From Nautilus pompilius (Eukaryota; Mollusca; Cephalopoda; Nautilida; Nautilidae): a stretch of DNA of 64,000 nucleotides. Made by a program: the position numbers and the translations under genes. The notes under the pieces are model-generated. The model was not told where the DNA came from, searched no databases, and saw only the letters and a program-made list of their open reading frames with translations. Numbering within the stretch: position 1 is the stretch's first letter; every line of letters begins with the position of its first letter. Positions 26,173 through 39,700 of this stretch are shown piece after piece. The stretch covers positions 1 to 64,000 of the forward strand of contig JACATO010001736.1 of the NCBI GenBank assembly GCA_018389105.1, read 5' to 3'.

Positions 26173-27237
26173 ATAAATAGATAGTGATTGATGAACATGT
26201 GCTTGTTATTGATCAGATAATTTTGCATGCTCAGTGAGTGTATTAACAGTAAACTGCTCACCCAATTGGTAAATGCTTCTGACAATAATTTTTGCAGTCT
26301 GTTTTAAATGAACCCAGGACCAGTCCTTCCAATCACTCAAGACCTCTATGTAAATAAGTCCCCCCATCCCTGACAACAGACAGAATTCATTCCCTCTAAA
26401 GTAGTATACAACTTTTGGGAATCCTCTGGTCTAATGAGCTCTCATTACAGTGCATTCCTTCCAGGTGTTTATGACACAGTATGGATGCAGTAAAGATGCA
26501 TTATCATTTGCCAATGACAACAAGTTAAAAGATGATTTTGATGCAACTTAGTTTCTAGTAGTCTTTGCATACCACAAGAGTAACTAACCTGCAGTGTACA
26601 AAATCCACCTGTCCCTCTTTCTGTATGCCAGTAGATCGCACGATTGGACGCTGATGACTCAGTGCACTCACAGCCATTGTGGAACTAAAGAAGTGATGCA
26701 TAAATTATCTTTTTTTTTTTATTTTTTACAAAAATTATATAAACAGAAAATAGTGTCTTCCTTTATCCTCAAAAACAACAACAGTGATGTGTTTGGTTGG
26801 ATGTTTCTCCGTCTCCGGTCACCCAACAGTAGACCCAGCACCAGTGTTGCTGCTGTTGTCAAGGATGATGCTCTGCACTGAGCCACACAGTCCTACTAGA
26901 AAGAGAAACAACAACAAACCAACATACCTATGTCCATCCACAGTAACCATTAAAATATTACATCAGTTTTGTGAAATATTTATCAAAATTTGACTTTAAA
27001 AGCAGCTTTTTGTGGAATTGACTCCACAAATGCAAATGTTAAAAAATACAAAACAGAAATCTGTCACAAAATGCATAGTTTATCTCGTTAATAATCAGAA
27101 GTTTTAAAGAAAATGTGCATTTTTGCAATATTACACAGATTAATAGCGAGTCAAAAACGACTGCACCAAACTTATTGTCTAGAATCTTTCTCTAATGTAA
27201 AAATTGCTGCTTCTTTCACATTATCTAGTTGTTTGTA

Positions 27238-27243
27238 TTTATT
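27238..27243 (-). terminator. Candidate poly(A) signal for the long MAEL form
   Basis: AATAAA on the - strand, about 430 bp beyond the stop codon of MAEL exon 14. Confidence 0.3.
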
Positions 27244-27671
27244 TGTAAGTTACACTGAATTATCTTGTATGTCAAATTAACGAAGACAAAACAGCAACAA
27301 ATCTCTGTTGCTCAAATAATTCTATTGTTACTACTATGTGGAGAGTGGTTCACACTTTGCTAGGTTTCCACCAGTCAAAATCTACAACATAGCACTGAGT
27401 CATGTCTGAAAGTTAGGTAGAAAAGGGTCAGCATAAATTAGTTTTCAAACCTAGCCACAAAAAGGCTTCATCAACAATCTATACAATAGTGGTAATGCAT
27501 TAGAAATTGTGCAGCTCTCCAATACAGGGTGTATATATAAAAAAAAGTGAGTGAGGTAAGGTGCTATGTTGTGAAGACTAAATGTCAACTTCCAGTTGGG
27601 CTTTTCTGAGTGCTGAAAAACACCTGTAAAGTGTGTCTTTTTATGGTACAGTTTAAAAACAAAAAGAAAAA

Positions 27672-27742
27672 CTAACCCATGCTTGGTGGAGCATATCCTC
27701 TGCCAACAGGTAAGCTCCCCTGATATCTTACCTGTGCCATAC
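27672..27742 (-). CDS. MAEL: MAEL exon 14, long-form C-terminus
   Basis: The acceptor is gttctttgacag. Spliced in phase 1 from exon 13, the exon encodes GMAQVRYQGSLPVGRGYAPP then SMG and a stop (27674-27672). The phase match plus a second VGRG motif support it as genuine. It lies 3.8 kb beyond exon 13, with a hAT relic in the intervening intron. Confidence 0.7.
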
Positions 27743-30700
27743 CTGTCAAAGAACAACAAAAGTTAAGACAAACAGCTGACAACATCTATTTGAGAACAAA
27801 AATCTAACACCACCTCTTCATCAGCTCTCTCCACATAATATCATTCTGCCTGAAAGAAACATTTAAAAAGTTAATTTATTCTGAGTATTTTCAATGTTTT
27901 TTTAGAAAAATTTAAAACAAACAACATTCTGATGCACATGACTAGGCAATTTCATGAAGAAACATAACCAAATGACCATGAAAGGTGATGAATAACTAGA
28001 AAGCTGTAGCAATACCAAGTTGATCACAAATTAACTTCAACAACGAAAGAAATTGGTGGGAGGGTGTCAGGAATCCTCAAAAACAGTGATTTCCTATAAT
28101 CTTTACATTCCGTTCTACTAGCAGGTCAGCTATTATAAAGCAACATTATTCAAGATCCATATTCGACAGACAATTGTACTCTACGGTCTACATCAGTGGT
28201 TTTCAAACTTTCTTAAAACTCAGAACCTTTTCATTTCTCATCTTCTGCCACAGAACCAGAGAGACAAGATCTGTAAATTAAAAAAACACAGTTGTACACA
28301 AATAATACAGCAAGTGTTATTTTTGTTTATACTTTATTTTCAATAATATTGATGTGGCTGCTTCCCTCTACAAAGTCCTGTGATGTTTGGCAGTACATCT
28401 GCTAGTTGCAAGCATGTCTAGAGCTGCATCTAATTTACAAATGTTCATTCTTCGTGGTTATGTTCTTGCAAAAATAAGTAGTAATGAGAACTTTACAGCA
28501 TGATAACCAGCAATCTTCAGTATGGAGCAGCACCAGCAGCAGGTGTGTGTGTGTGATTCCCATCACTTCACATAATACTAAAACTAACTAGCAGTTAAGA
28601 GGCCTAGATTTCATTAAATTTACTTTTTTGACTGACTCATCAAGTACAATCTTCAAATCTTCTTGCATGTGCTTCACTGCAAGAGCTTGAAAATAAAGAC
28701 TATGATATCTGTTTTTTATGTAAAGACCTATGTTTTCAATGTGCTCTACCACGCCTTGTGCTTTCCCAGTCATTGTTCTGGCTCCACTGATAAATACGTA
28801 CGTACAAACAAAGATTCCACTTGGTGCGGTGTCCTTTCATAAATGAAACTAAAAGACTAAATATGTCCTTGTCTCCTGTTCTTGTTTTAAGGCTACACAA
28901 AAAATATGTCATCTTGTACTGAAGATTCAGAGATGTAGCAACTGATATGAGCGAAATAGCCATCCAAGCAGCATCCATTTTAACTGCAAAACCAGGACTA
29001 ATTCTAAAATGCTTAACTATCTGTGCTTTGCAATGGTCTGACATGTCTTTGATGCAGTTTGAAACTGTATTGTATGAAAGCAAAAAATCATCAGTCTTCT
29101 TGTATAACTCTTCATCAAAGATACAGGGACACCAGTTTCTTTGCACAAGATTTTACTAATTTTTCAGCAACCCTGCTCTGCCTGCCTTAACAATAAGATG
29201 CTTCAGGAACATTTGTTGTTGTTGTTGTTGTCACAAGCAAACTGACACAATCCAATCTTATTTCTAACAAGTTCATCACAGTTTTCTTAAAATAATCAGC
29301 ATGTACACCTGTTAATTATGAATGACTTTCCTAGAGATTCCTCCTTAATCCTGCCAGATTCATGCATTTGTTGCTCAGGAATTTCCACATTCCACCCACC
29401 ATGCATCAAGCTCATCATGGCTTTCACTGACATAACTTTCATTGTATTACATTTTTTTAGATTCGCTGTTTACTGAGTTAGATACCAAAGTAGTACTTTT
29501 CCCCTGTTCATACGAGTCCTTGCTTTTTTTCCCAAAGTTAATTTCCTTAACATAGCCACCTTTCAACCACCATTCCATACCTTCACCAAGAAAACTAAAA
29601 TTAGAATATTCTAAAGAAGCTCTTGATAAAACAACGCAAAGTGAGGAGGATAAGCCTACTACTGGTAGCGGTAGCCCCTGTTCACCCACATGATTGGTGT
29701 GAGTCTATGGCTGATGCCTGGTCCCAGTTAAAAACGAATTCCCACCATTACGAGTCTGCACTTTACAAAACTCCAGGTGACCTATCATGGAAGCTCCTGA
29801 GTTCTGCAGAATCCACAGGTCTAGATGATCTGTATTTCATGGGTATATCTCTGGCTTGGAATATTTCATCATTTTTCGCCATGTTGCTACATATGTTAAC
29901 ATCATAAAGATCATTAATAATACACAATGCTGGTATATTCTAACCTATGTAATAGAGTACTGATATATATATACAAAAAAAAAATAATAGAAAACTGTAA
30001 TAACAAAATTCTCTTTTAAAAAAAAAGAGAAGAGAAAACAAATCTTTTCTGCAACTTTTTTTTTTGTGTTCACTGCATGTTACCATGTATTTCAAAAGAT
30101 ATGTCAACAATTTCTAACTACAGCCAATAGTTTATTTATATATTTATATGCTAACGACATTCAAACGAAACCTGTTCAGATAAAAATTTATGGAGATGCT
30201 ACTGCAGCCAGGTTTCATTTAAACACCTCTAGTGTTTTGTTAGGACTCCGAGAGAAAGGAAGAAAAGAAGGTTTTGCTACAGGAAGTTTTTTTCTCTGTG
30301 ATTAATCTAAATAATCCAATTATTACAACAGAAAACCATCTATCCTATAGAACCCTTAGATTCAAAATAAACATAAGACTAGTACAGTGCAGTATACCTA
30401 CCGTCAGTCATTCTTCACACGTTTGTGTTATCAGAGCTAATCAAGAGGCTTAGCAACTGGGTAGATGGCTTTGTGTACAAAATTTCTGCCAGCGGTAATA
30501 ACTTGGGTGTCAATCAAAATTAACCAAACACTTTTTTAAAAAAGGTGACTGATCAGATTTTGTTTAGTGTTCATCACCAGGCGAAATGACAAGTTCCACA
30601 CAACAAAGCATCCACAATTACTTGCACGGATTTGTACTTTGGCCAAAGACGGAGGCCAGTGCCTCACTCTCTTTTAAAAGTCAAAAGCCTTTTGCTAACA

Positions 30701-33700
30701 TTCTAATTGTAACAGCAAAACTAATTAATGAATCTACATTTCAGTTCTCCGTCACCATCAGAAACGTCCACTGCTAGAGATCTACTGGACATTGGACATT
30801 AAAACAACCCTCTCTGGAATAAATAAATCCTGATGAAGACAACACTGAAATGTATGATCATTAAATTAATACTAATACACTGAAGAGGAAAAGACCAAAT
30901 CAACCCTGTAACACAGCAAAAATAACTGTCCTCTCCACCAAAAAAAATCAGGCCTGGTAAGTAAGGAACAAGAAACAATATCATTAAGCATCAACTTTTT
31001 TTTCCTTTTGAAAACAGTAAAGAAATGTTTGGTAATTCTAATTCGCAGACTCCTTATTACTACTTGAGGGTGTTAAGCAGTAGCAGTAAAAAAAACCTGA
31101 CAAAGTATAACATAACTAGAAATCTTTTATGATATTCAGGGAAAACAGAAAATGACATAGAAAGTAAAATGAAAGTTTTTTGAGAATAGTAGAATATATA
31201 AAGAGATCTAGGGAAGGAAAAACCTCTCTTTATCATTTTTTTTCTTCTTTCTGTATCCCCTTCGTGCTAATGGCAACTTAATATATCACCTTGTGGCCAA
31301 ATATTCTTTTAAGTGGACCTGAAAATACCTCTCCAGACCAATCAAGTACAGGTAACCACCACAACAATAGGTTCTGCCACAGGAGAACTCATTCAATATG
31401 ACAAAAAGCAAGTGGGGAAGGTTTGTAGGATACCCATTTAGAATGCTCATTGTCTATCTTTCTATCTAAATTCTGAAACGAAGCAGACAACAACTGAGAA
31501 TTTATTTGCTATGAGCAGAACCAGCAGCATTTATTTACAAACCTCTGCCACGTCCTCGGCCAACAACAGGGATGTTGAACATGCTCTGTGATGTACTCTC
31601 TGTCACTGACTGCTGAAAACATGGAGGGTTAATGAAATGCTGATTGATTTGTGGAGAAACAGTAGAAGCGTGCTGGTGAGGAGGCTGGGAGGCACCACCC
31701 AGCGATGAGTTTGCTGCCAGAGAAAATGTGACTGGAGTGGACTGAAAGACAAAATATCCAGTTATGTTGTTAGAATAATAGGATGGACCAGAAGGTAACT
31801 GGAATACAAACCACAAAAGTAAAGCAAGCTGGCACACAACCATTATGTTAATGTGCATTTTATGTAGATGTCTCTTAATATTAATCAGGTTAGACAAAAA
31901 AAAAACCTGTGTGATATATGCAGATGGAGGAAGATAATTTTCCATACTTCCAAACTGATATAACCACAGATATAAGATTCTAGGGTTCTGACAGGACTGT
32001 CTGAAACAATCAGACATTTCTGTGGTCAAATGCTGGCTTTTGGATTTACCAGAAATTATGAATTGATTGTTACCGCATGGTTTGCATCTATCATACCAGC
32101 TAAAACAAAAAGAAAAAGAATGACTTTCTCATTATCCTATGGTTTTATTAAAAACTGAAAATCAATTGAGTGAAGTGAAGGTAAGTTTCAGGACCCAACA
32201 CATAAAAAATAAAGACAATGAACAAACCCGGAATCTTACATATGAAGATTTCCACGTCAGAAATATAATCAGGCTTTCAGTAATGGGCAAAGCATTTATT
32301 CTAAGTATCATAAATGAACTGTTCATAACTTGTCTATCCAGCAGTCAAAATGGGATCTGTGATAAACTTAAGCCAAGTCTGCTATTGGACTCAAATCATT
32401 CATATAACTTATGTTATTTTCCAGCACAGGCAGTGTGTCATTAAATCCAGAGGAGTTATCATTTTGTAAGGCACAGGCATACATCACTCCTATATGAACT
32501 TATTCACCATTTTAATAATACTATTAACCTTGGAACTTCAAACTTTTCCATAAATAGAAGTTAGTGACAGGTGTAATAACATAATAAAAATTATACATAA
32601 AGGCTGATTTTGACTTTAAATGAATGCTCCTACTACAAGCTTTCTTTAAACAGACTAATCATAAACATCTGAAAATCCAACAGAATGCACCCAAACTCCT
32701 TTGCATAAACTAAAATAATGTAATATGAATAGATGTAAATAAATATTGAATAGAAAAGAAAATGTAAATGATGCCAGTGTTTACTTCTAATTAAGGGATA
32801 AGTCAGGATCAGCAGAAAAGGCTTTCAGAACAATAATCATTGCTTGATTCATTTTTACAGTGCCTGCTTAACCCATTCCATTAAGCTGCTATTAACCAAA
32901 AACTATCAGCAACTCTATGATTGCACACTGTAGTGCCCCAGTGACATAACAAAATGAGCAGTAATGGTGAATGTGATGCTGATAAAAACTAAAAATCAAA
33001 CAAAAGCCTCTAGTTTCATATTATGCATCAAAAAGGGGAGACTGGGACACTTGTGGATTTGTGTGCATGTGCAGATAGAAATGCATGCCTAACACAAAGT
33101 TATTTCACATTAATTTTTACTGTAGGGTTGAGTTACCTTGGGATTTGGTTGTAAACCGCTGAGTTTTGATGAGGCGGCAGACTTCCATACAGCATCTGAG
33201 GGCTCTTCCCTGTCAGTGATAGTGTAGGGCCAAGATGCAGGAGGCCGAGGTAACTGAGTTAGTGGAGGAGATTGCATTGTCTGAGAAAACTTCAATGGCT
33301 TATTCTCCACTGGCTTAGGTACACCTGAGAATTCAGAGAAGAAAGCAGTACAGCAAACTTGAAGCTTTCCTATTTGCTTAAAAAAATACTATAAGACTGG
33401 TGGGTCAGCAAGTCAAACTATAAGGTGGGGTGGAGTAGAGATTTTGTTAAAAATACAGCAAAGAGCTACTCCTAATGTTTTGAGCCTGATATAGCTTTTG
33501 TTATTCAGGACAGATAATCTGATTTCAACTGAAGATAAGCCCTATGACAGTTTAATCAGATGAAATATAGGTGGATGCATTTAAATACTCCAAAACTTTA
33601 TTTTATTATTTTGCATTTATGTTAAGAAAAGTAGTTTCCTCCATTAAAGTGCACTGGGTGATTTATTTCTTCTGGCTAACACGGGTCCCTAATTTTCATC

Positions 33701-36700
33701 CCTACTACAGAACAAACAGAACAGGCAGATTTGTATAGTCATGCGTTCTTCAGCACTGGGCTGTAATATAGTCCATTTTTGAATAAACACCAAATTAAAA
33801 AAAATTTCAAAGTTCAATTTTTAAGTAAAAAAAAATCATTTGATATAATGGGGAGTTTATTAATTACAGACAAAAACAAAGATCATTAATGAGTAATTTC
33901 TAATTCACTTCAAAGGGCAAGGCCAACAGCCACCATACTGTAGATAACAGACTGGTAACAACAACAAAATCTCCCACAAAGTGTGAATTACTAGATTGCA
34001 ATCCCACACAAAAGCTCTCCAAGAACATAAATAAATAAATATACTAACCCCTTGCAATGCCTAGGAAAGGAAATTCTGTTTTATCATTAATATCAGACTG
34101 AAATGAAGCTGCTTTCCAGTTGTGTAGGATTGTAGCTATTTGGATGAAAAGAAAAATAATCAAACAATGAAACAGTATGATAAAAGTAATTATAGGTAAC
34201 ACAATTCCTCACAAAGATGGAGATATTAACTTTATAATTTTGAGGGGTTTTTTAAAAAAAATTTCAAACGTGCTTCTGGTTGAGGTTTATTTCATGGTAG
34301 CTACGATAAGGCCATGAAAACGACGATCTACATCAGAAGCAAGCATCGTGTTCTTGACTGCCCTGCTACTGTTTGTTTAAAGATTCTTTACATGTGCAGT
34401 GAAGAAAATGTGTTAAAAGCCAGAAGTAATGAGATGGTCTTGAGTGTTCTTCACACAAGTTGGCTGTCAGTGCTAGTGGATTAAGAATTCTATCTATAAA
34501 GACATCTGAGTTTCAACATCCACCACCATATACCTGCCTTTTAGGGGATTTGCTTAGAATAGACAGAATGCAGGTCAAAGTAATTTTGAACAAAGGTAAA
34601 ATTTCTGCACACGTTTTAAATCTCCAGTGTGGAGGAAGTGAAAAGTACATCCATCAATAAAGTCTTGTATAGAAGTCTATTTGCTAATGGTTGTTTTCTG
34701 GTGACAAAGACTATTTGTTACTTGTGATTTTGCAAGCAAGCCAGGTTGCTGAGACCTCAGCTGCCTGCAAACAATGTTTTGTCTAGAATTATCTTGTCCC
34801 CTTTAGTTATACACAGGTTTAGCAGTGATGTTTTTTGTCAGGCTATTCTTAAATCTGCTACATCCAGCTGTCAACTACTTTGTGAGAGAACTGCTAAGTC
34901 ATATCCTTGGTCATATCTTGGACTGGTGTTGGATATGTCAGAGTCCGAATTGTGGCATTCATGGACTCAGCCATGAATACTTCAATTTTTGGATAGGTGG
35001 TTACTAAGTGCTGTTTTAGCTGGTTGAGGTCAGAATCACTCATTTATATGGGATCTTGACACTGATCCTGACACCAAGCAGTACCTGTATGGCCTAAAGT
35101 CTATGTATAGCAAGCTATAAAATGTCTTCTGGGGGAATGGGCTTGAGATTAAAATCTCCAACCATGAGCACAGGAATTTTTGTGGTTTATACAACCAAAT
35201 ATAGTTCTTAGCATCTTGGCACTTGTAACAAGCAGAAGTCATAGCTTAGGACCTCATGTGCGATAGAATGTGTTGGCATCAGAAGACTTCATTGATCAAA
35301 TAGTTGAGGTTACTAGCCCTACTGATATGCATAGGTATCATTTTCTATACACTGGACCCTCAGTCAGAGCATACAGTTGTCCTAAAGCCAATGCCAGGTT
35401 TAAGGAGTCTGGACAGTCAGGGATGACAATACTGATAGTCAAGGAACTAGGGTTTGGATGAGAAGAACAGAGTGTGCATGTGCCACTGTAGTCTTATTGG
35501 AGAATAGGCCTATGGTGCATAGAGCTTAATGGTTCAAATCTTGTCCAACAAGATGCCCCCTTCTGTCAATTGTGACGAGTAAGAATGTTTGGGGAAAGTC
35601 CCTAATGTTTTCTGAATGCGGTCTGGTACTGGGGCAGTGGGCATTCCATTTAGATCTGTTCAGTCTTGGTTTAGGTTAACACTTCTAGTTCGTTCATCAT
35701 GTAGAAATATTCTGGGCATTGTTTTTCTTACAGTTCTAAAATCAAAAATTGAACTGCTTAAGCCCACGTGAATGGAGTCATTTCTTAGGGTCTTGATTTG
35801 TCTCGGAAAGTTTGATATTATGGTGTTGAGTATTCAGTAGATGCTAAACTATGCCTCCTGTCATTCTTTTATGCACACAAAATACCCAGTTGAGAGTAGT
35901 GTGATGAGAACCCAAGCCAAAAAAATAACAATGTATAAAAAAGCAGCAGCAGCATAAATTTGCATCAATTTATTCCATGCTTTTACTTCTCACCTGGTGT
36001 AGTGTTCGGTCTTCGTAAAGGAATTGGTTCATCATCATCAGAGCTCTCTTCTGATGCCTTGGTGAAAAAAAAAAGATAAATGTGAATAAATTGTTTCTCA
36101 TGCTGTGCGTGTGTGTATAACAAGACAAATTAAATTTCTTACACAATAAAGCCAATTAAGCCTCCTTCTCATATTCACAGGGCCCATTACTACACATCCT
36201 TCATATATTAATTTCTTGTGGAAAGGCAACTACAGAATAATAAAGCAGTAAAGTTCAGTAAAAGCACACTTTGCAATATTGTGTTAAAGACAACTACTGG
36301 GAACATTCAGCTACTATTACGACAATGCTATTTTTAGCTGGCTTCCATCTGAAAATCCCTACAAAATAAAGAATAAACCAGATACAAAACAAATGATTTA
36401 ACATTGCATTAATCTAGGTATAATTACCAAAACAAAAAAAACCAGAATTATTTCACATCTAGCAAGCCAATAATAATTTTAAAAAGTTCAATTTCTGGAA
36501 ATTAAGCACCTATTTATATTTGTTGTTGTTAGGGGTGAATTTGTTGCACTAGCAGATTTTTCACTGGCTGCAAATGTATATAATTTAAATTTAATGTGCG
36601 CATGCTCTCTCTCACTTCTGCTGTTTCTGTCATTTCATTCAGTCCAAAGATTTAGCACCATTTATCAAACAGATATTTGAGACAGGATGAAAAAAATCTC

Positions 36701-39700
36701 CTAAAGGGGCATTCTAGCAGGTGCAAATTGGAGGGGAGCTGGTGGTCCAACCGCCGGACTGCCAAGACTAAGGACTTTGAGTTAAAATCCCAGTCGAGGT
36801 TAGTTCAGCTTGGCATTGGCATAGTTTCTCTCCATCTTTTTCACCAGCCAGTTGTATGGGTTTCCTCCTCCCACATTTGAAAATAAAGAGTTCAGTAGGA
36901 ATTCCTCTGTTCAAAACGAAAGGGCTGGGCCCCTGGTGATTCTGGATAGGTAACATAGCACTATCCTCCCACCAAGAATTGTCTTCAATGTTGAAACTGA
37001 AATTCATATAAATAAAAAGGGAGTTTAGAACCTAATTCAGAGACCAGGAAACAGTTTCATGTTCATAAACAAGGTTTGCATTTGCAGATATAACCCCAGG
37101 ATATTTTTAATGACTGTTCTTTCTTAGTTAGAAAACTGTTTTTGAGTCCAAAAAACAACAAAAACTGGTAACAAGTAATTAATTCTTTTTGAGTTTAAGA
37201 ATTTTTGAAAGAAGGTCAAGTTTCCAAAAAGTTTTAATTTAACTGAACTTATTTCTAATGCTATCCCTAATCTCTGACAAATTTAAAACATTTCTATGCT
37301 ATTGCATTATTATTTTTCCAAAGCTATGTTCATTACGCAAACTGTTATTCAAATATTTTCCAAGAATTGAGATAAAACGCCATATTTTCATTTGGCATGG
37401 TACCATCTGTCTTAGACAATTCTCCAGCAAAGCACACTTGTTTTTTTTTTTTTCTTTTCTATTACTTCATGGAATTTCAAAGATGCAGATTTCTGCTCAC
37501 CAAATGAAATCCACGTTGCAAAAAAAGTTCAAATTACACAAGTTTAATAAACACGTGCATGTAAACAAGACTTAGTTTTAAAAAGAAGGGCTCCATAACC
37601 AGTCAGCCTGTTACAAGGTTTTCCTAAAGCAAAACTGTACTCGACACACAGACGTACATACATCGTCAAAGAACTCCGCCTTTTTTTCTGGGCAAACTCG
37701 ACAACTGCGTGTTGACTGTGGCGGCTGCTCAAATCCAGTGTGGGGTGGCTGGAACAAGATGCCTTTCATCTTGCTATCTTTCACTGGCAAGTGGTGCTCC
37801 GTTAGCTGGAAATCATAAAGACCGGCCAGAGCATCTGATATGGCATAGCTGGAAGAAGCAAAAAAGGCAACTGTCTCTCATTCAGCCATGGCAGGTACAA
37901 AATTCACCATCAGATGACAATGTCAAATCAAATGTGCAGCAATATTCAAAGGAACTAAAAAAAATAACATTTATAAGGGAGAAAATCTTTGTCAAATTTA
38001 ATACAATACATTAATTAAAATATCATTTGTTTGTTTCCTGTCTTTCTCTTGGAGAATACCAACATATTCACTAAAGTACCCTTGCTACTAATATGGATTC
38101 TTTAATTAAGTGTTCATCCCTGAGTCTGCTTTGTCAGGCCTACTATGAAAATTGTCATTTTTTTTGCTAGATTTTCTAATATGTTGTTCAAAACCACTAA
38201 AATGGCCTCTGACCCAGTGCATCACTATTAATGATCAGAATATCAACAAAAAACAGTTTGTAACACAAGTCATTTCAAACTGATCCTTTTCTATCTTTCT
38301 TTATTCTATCTACACCATCCATCAATCCTTCCTTGGTTGGGAAGAATGCCCGAGCCCGGTTAGCCAAGGATGATCATACAAGTTACTCGATACTATTTCC
38401 ATCCTGTCCATTGCCAGTCTGTAAGCCAACTACACAGCTGGGTTGCTAGTTTGGTTTATTTAAGATGCAGGTTGGCAACATCACCAGCAAGATGCAAAGA
38501 CAAGAATGTCACATCCTGCTCTTCACGGAAAACCGTGCTACCCATCATTCATCAGTGTGAAGCCAGTGTTCCTTCTACTTAGCACCACTTTGCAGCTATA
38601 ACCCTGTGATACCCGGCATCATCAGAATTGTAGAAATAAATTACAGAAAGAGAATGGTGCGACATCTGCTATTCAAAATGGATGAAGCCACAACAGCGTC
38701 CAACATGGCTAGGTCCATCAGTGTCCTCAATGCCATACTGAGACTGCACATTGCTTGTTGCTTGGGAAGAAGCAATGTTACTATCAAGTATCATCATGCC
38801 TTTTTTCAAAATGTGGTTTCAGCTGTGGGAACATAAATCATGACCGAGCAGCAGCAGCTATGCCTTGGGGAGATGTTACTGAAGTAGCGACAAATTAGCA
38901 GGACATAATATAGGCAGCAAAGGAAGCTGGAGTTGCTCAGGAAGTGAATAACAGCAAGGATGACGATGACAATGCCACAGAAAGTCACCATCACTCTAAG
39001 AAAGGCTGCTAAATACCTGGCAGCCCAGTGACACTTCAGACTTCGTAAAGATGATGGTAAAGTGTGGACAGTCCTCGCAGCAAGTGCAGTGGAAGACCAT
39101 GTAGACAGGAATTATAATTTTCGTCAAGACCAGACTGAACTATAAGAATATTTGGTTATATCTTATATATATATATATTGAACATATTAAAAGCTTTACA
39201 TGTTTATAAAAGTTATTCTGTGTCATGTTTCTTTCTGACTGGCCAAACTTCTTGTGAGTGTGTGGAATAGTTGGGACCATAAGCATCTACAAGATGGGGG
39301 GGGGAGAGTTGGAGGTGACAATGTAATGATAGCATTATTTTTTGTAGAATTCATCAAAGCCACTGGTGCATGATGATTTGAGCAAGAGATAAATCTGACT
39401 GACCACACCCAAAGGCCGGGAAGAGAGTAGCAATATAGGAAAATACAATATATGGCCCTGGTAGTGTGTGCATGTCAAAGTAAACAGCTGAACCATCTGT
39501 CTCTCTGTCTAGTTTTGAGAAACAACAAGCTGATAGATTAATTAAAAAATGAAGGGGTTCCTAATTGCTTAGTACAAGGTCTGTCCAAAAAGAAACCGAA
39601 CTTTTAAAACAGCGCACCAACCAACTGGCGCAGCGTGCTTGTGACTGCAGTGCTATGTACCAGTTACCTTGACCTTCAGTCTAATAATAGCTGCATCATG

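Larger units (their letters stand above)
19315..27671. other. 3' UTR of the FAM234-type gene and convergent intergenic region
   Basis: No coding exon is supported. AATAAA signals on the + strand lie at 20228-20233, 20459-20464 and 23330-23335. The last (caataaaaacac) is the farthest candidate end of the + strand transcript. On the - strand an AATAAA lies at 27238-27243 and could end the long MAEL transcript. The stretch also contains two SINE fragments and a pogo-type relic (listed separately). Roughly 24100-25300 and 26200-27200 show nothing recognisable. Confidence 0.5.

Noticed and set aside
37832..37905. Extension of MAEL exon 9 upstream to include AVAFFASS.
   Set aside because: The tttttgcttcttccag tract is a strong acceptor, and only the start at 37848 fits the phase left by exon 8.
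39223..39408. A candidate missing MAEL exon reading RFISCSNHHAPVALMN on the - strand.
   Set aside because: Poor acceptor and no proper CX2HX7C motif; the exon at 44065-44003 fits all criteria.
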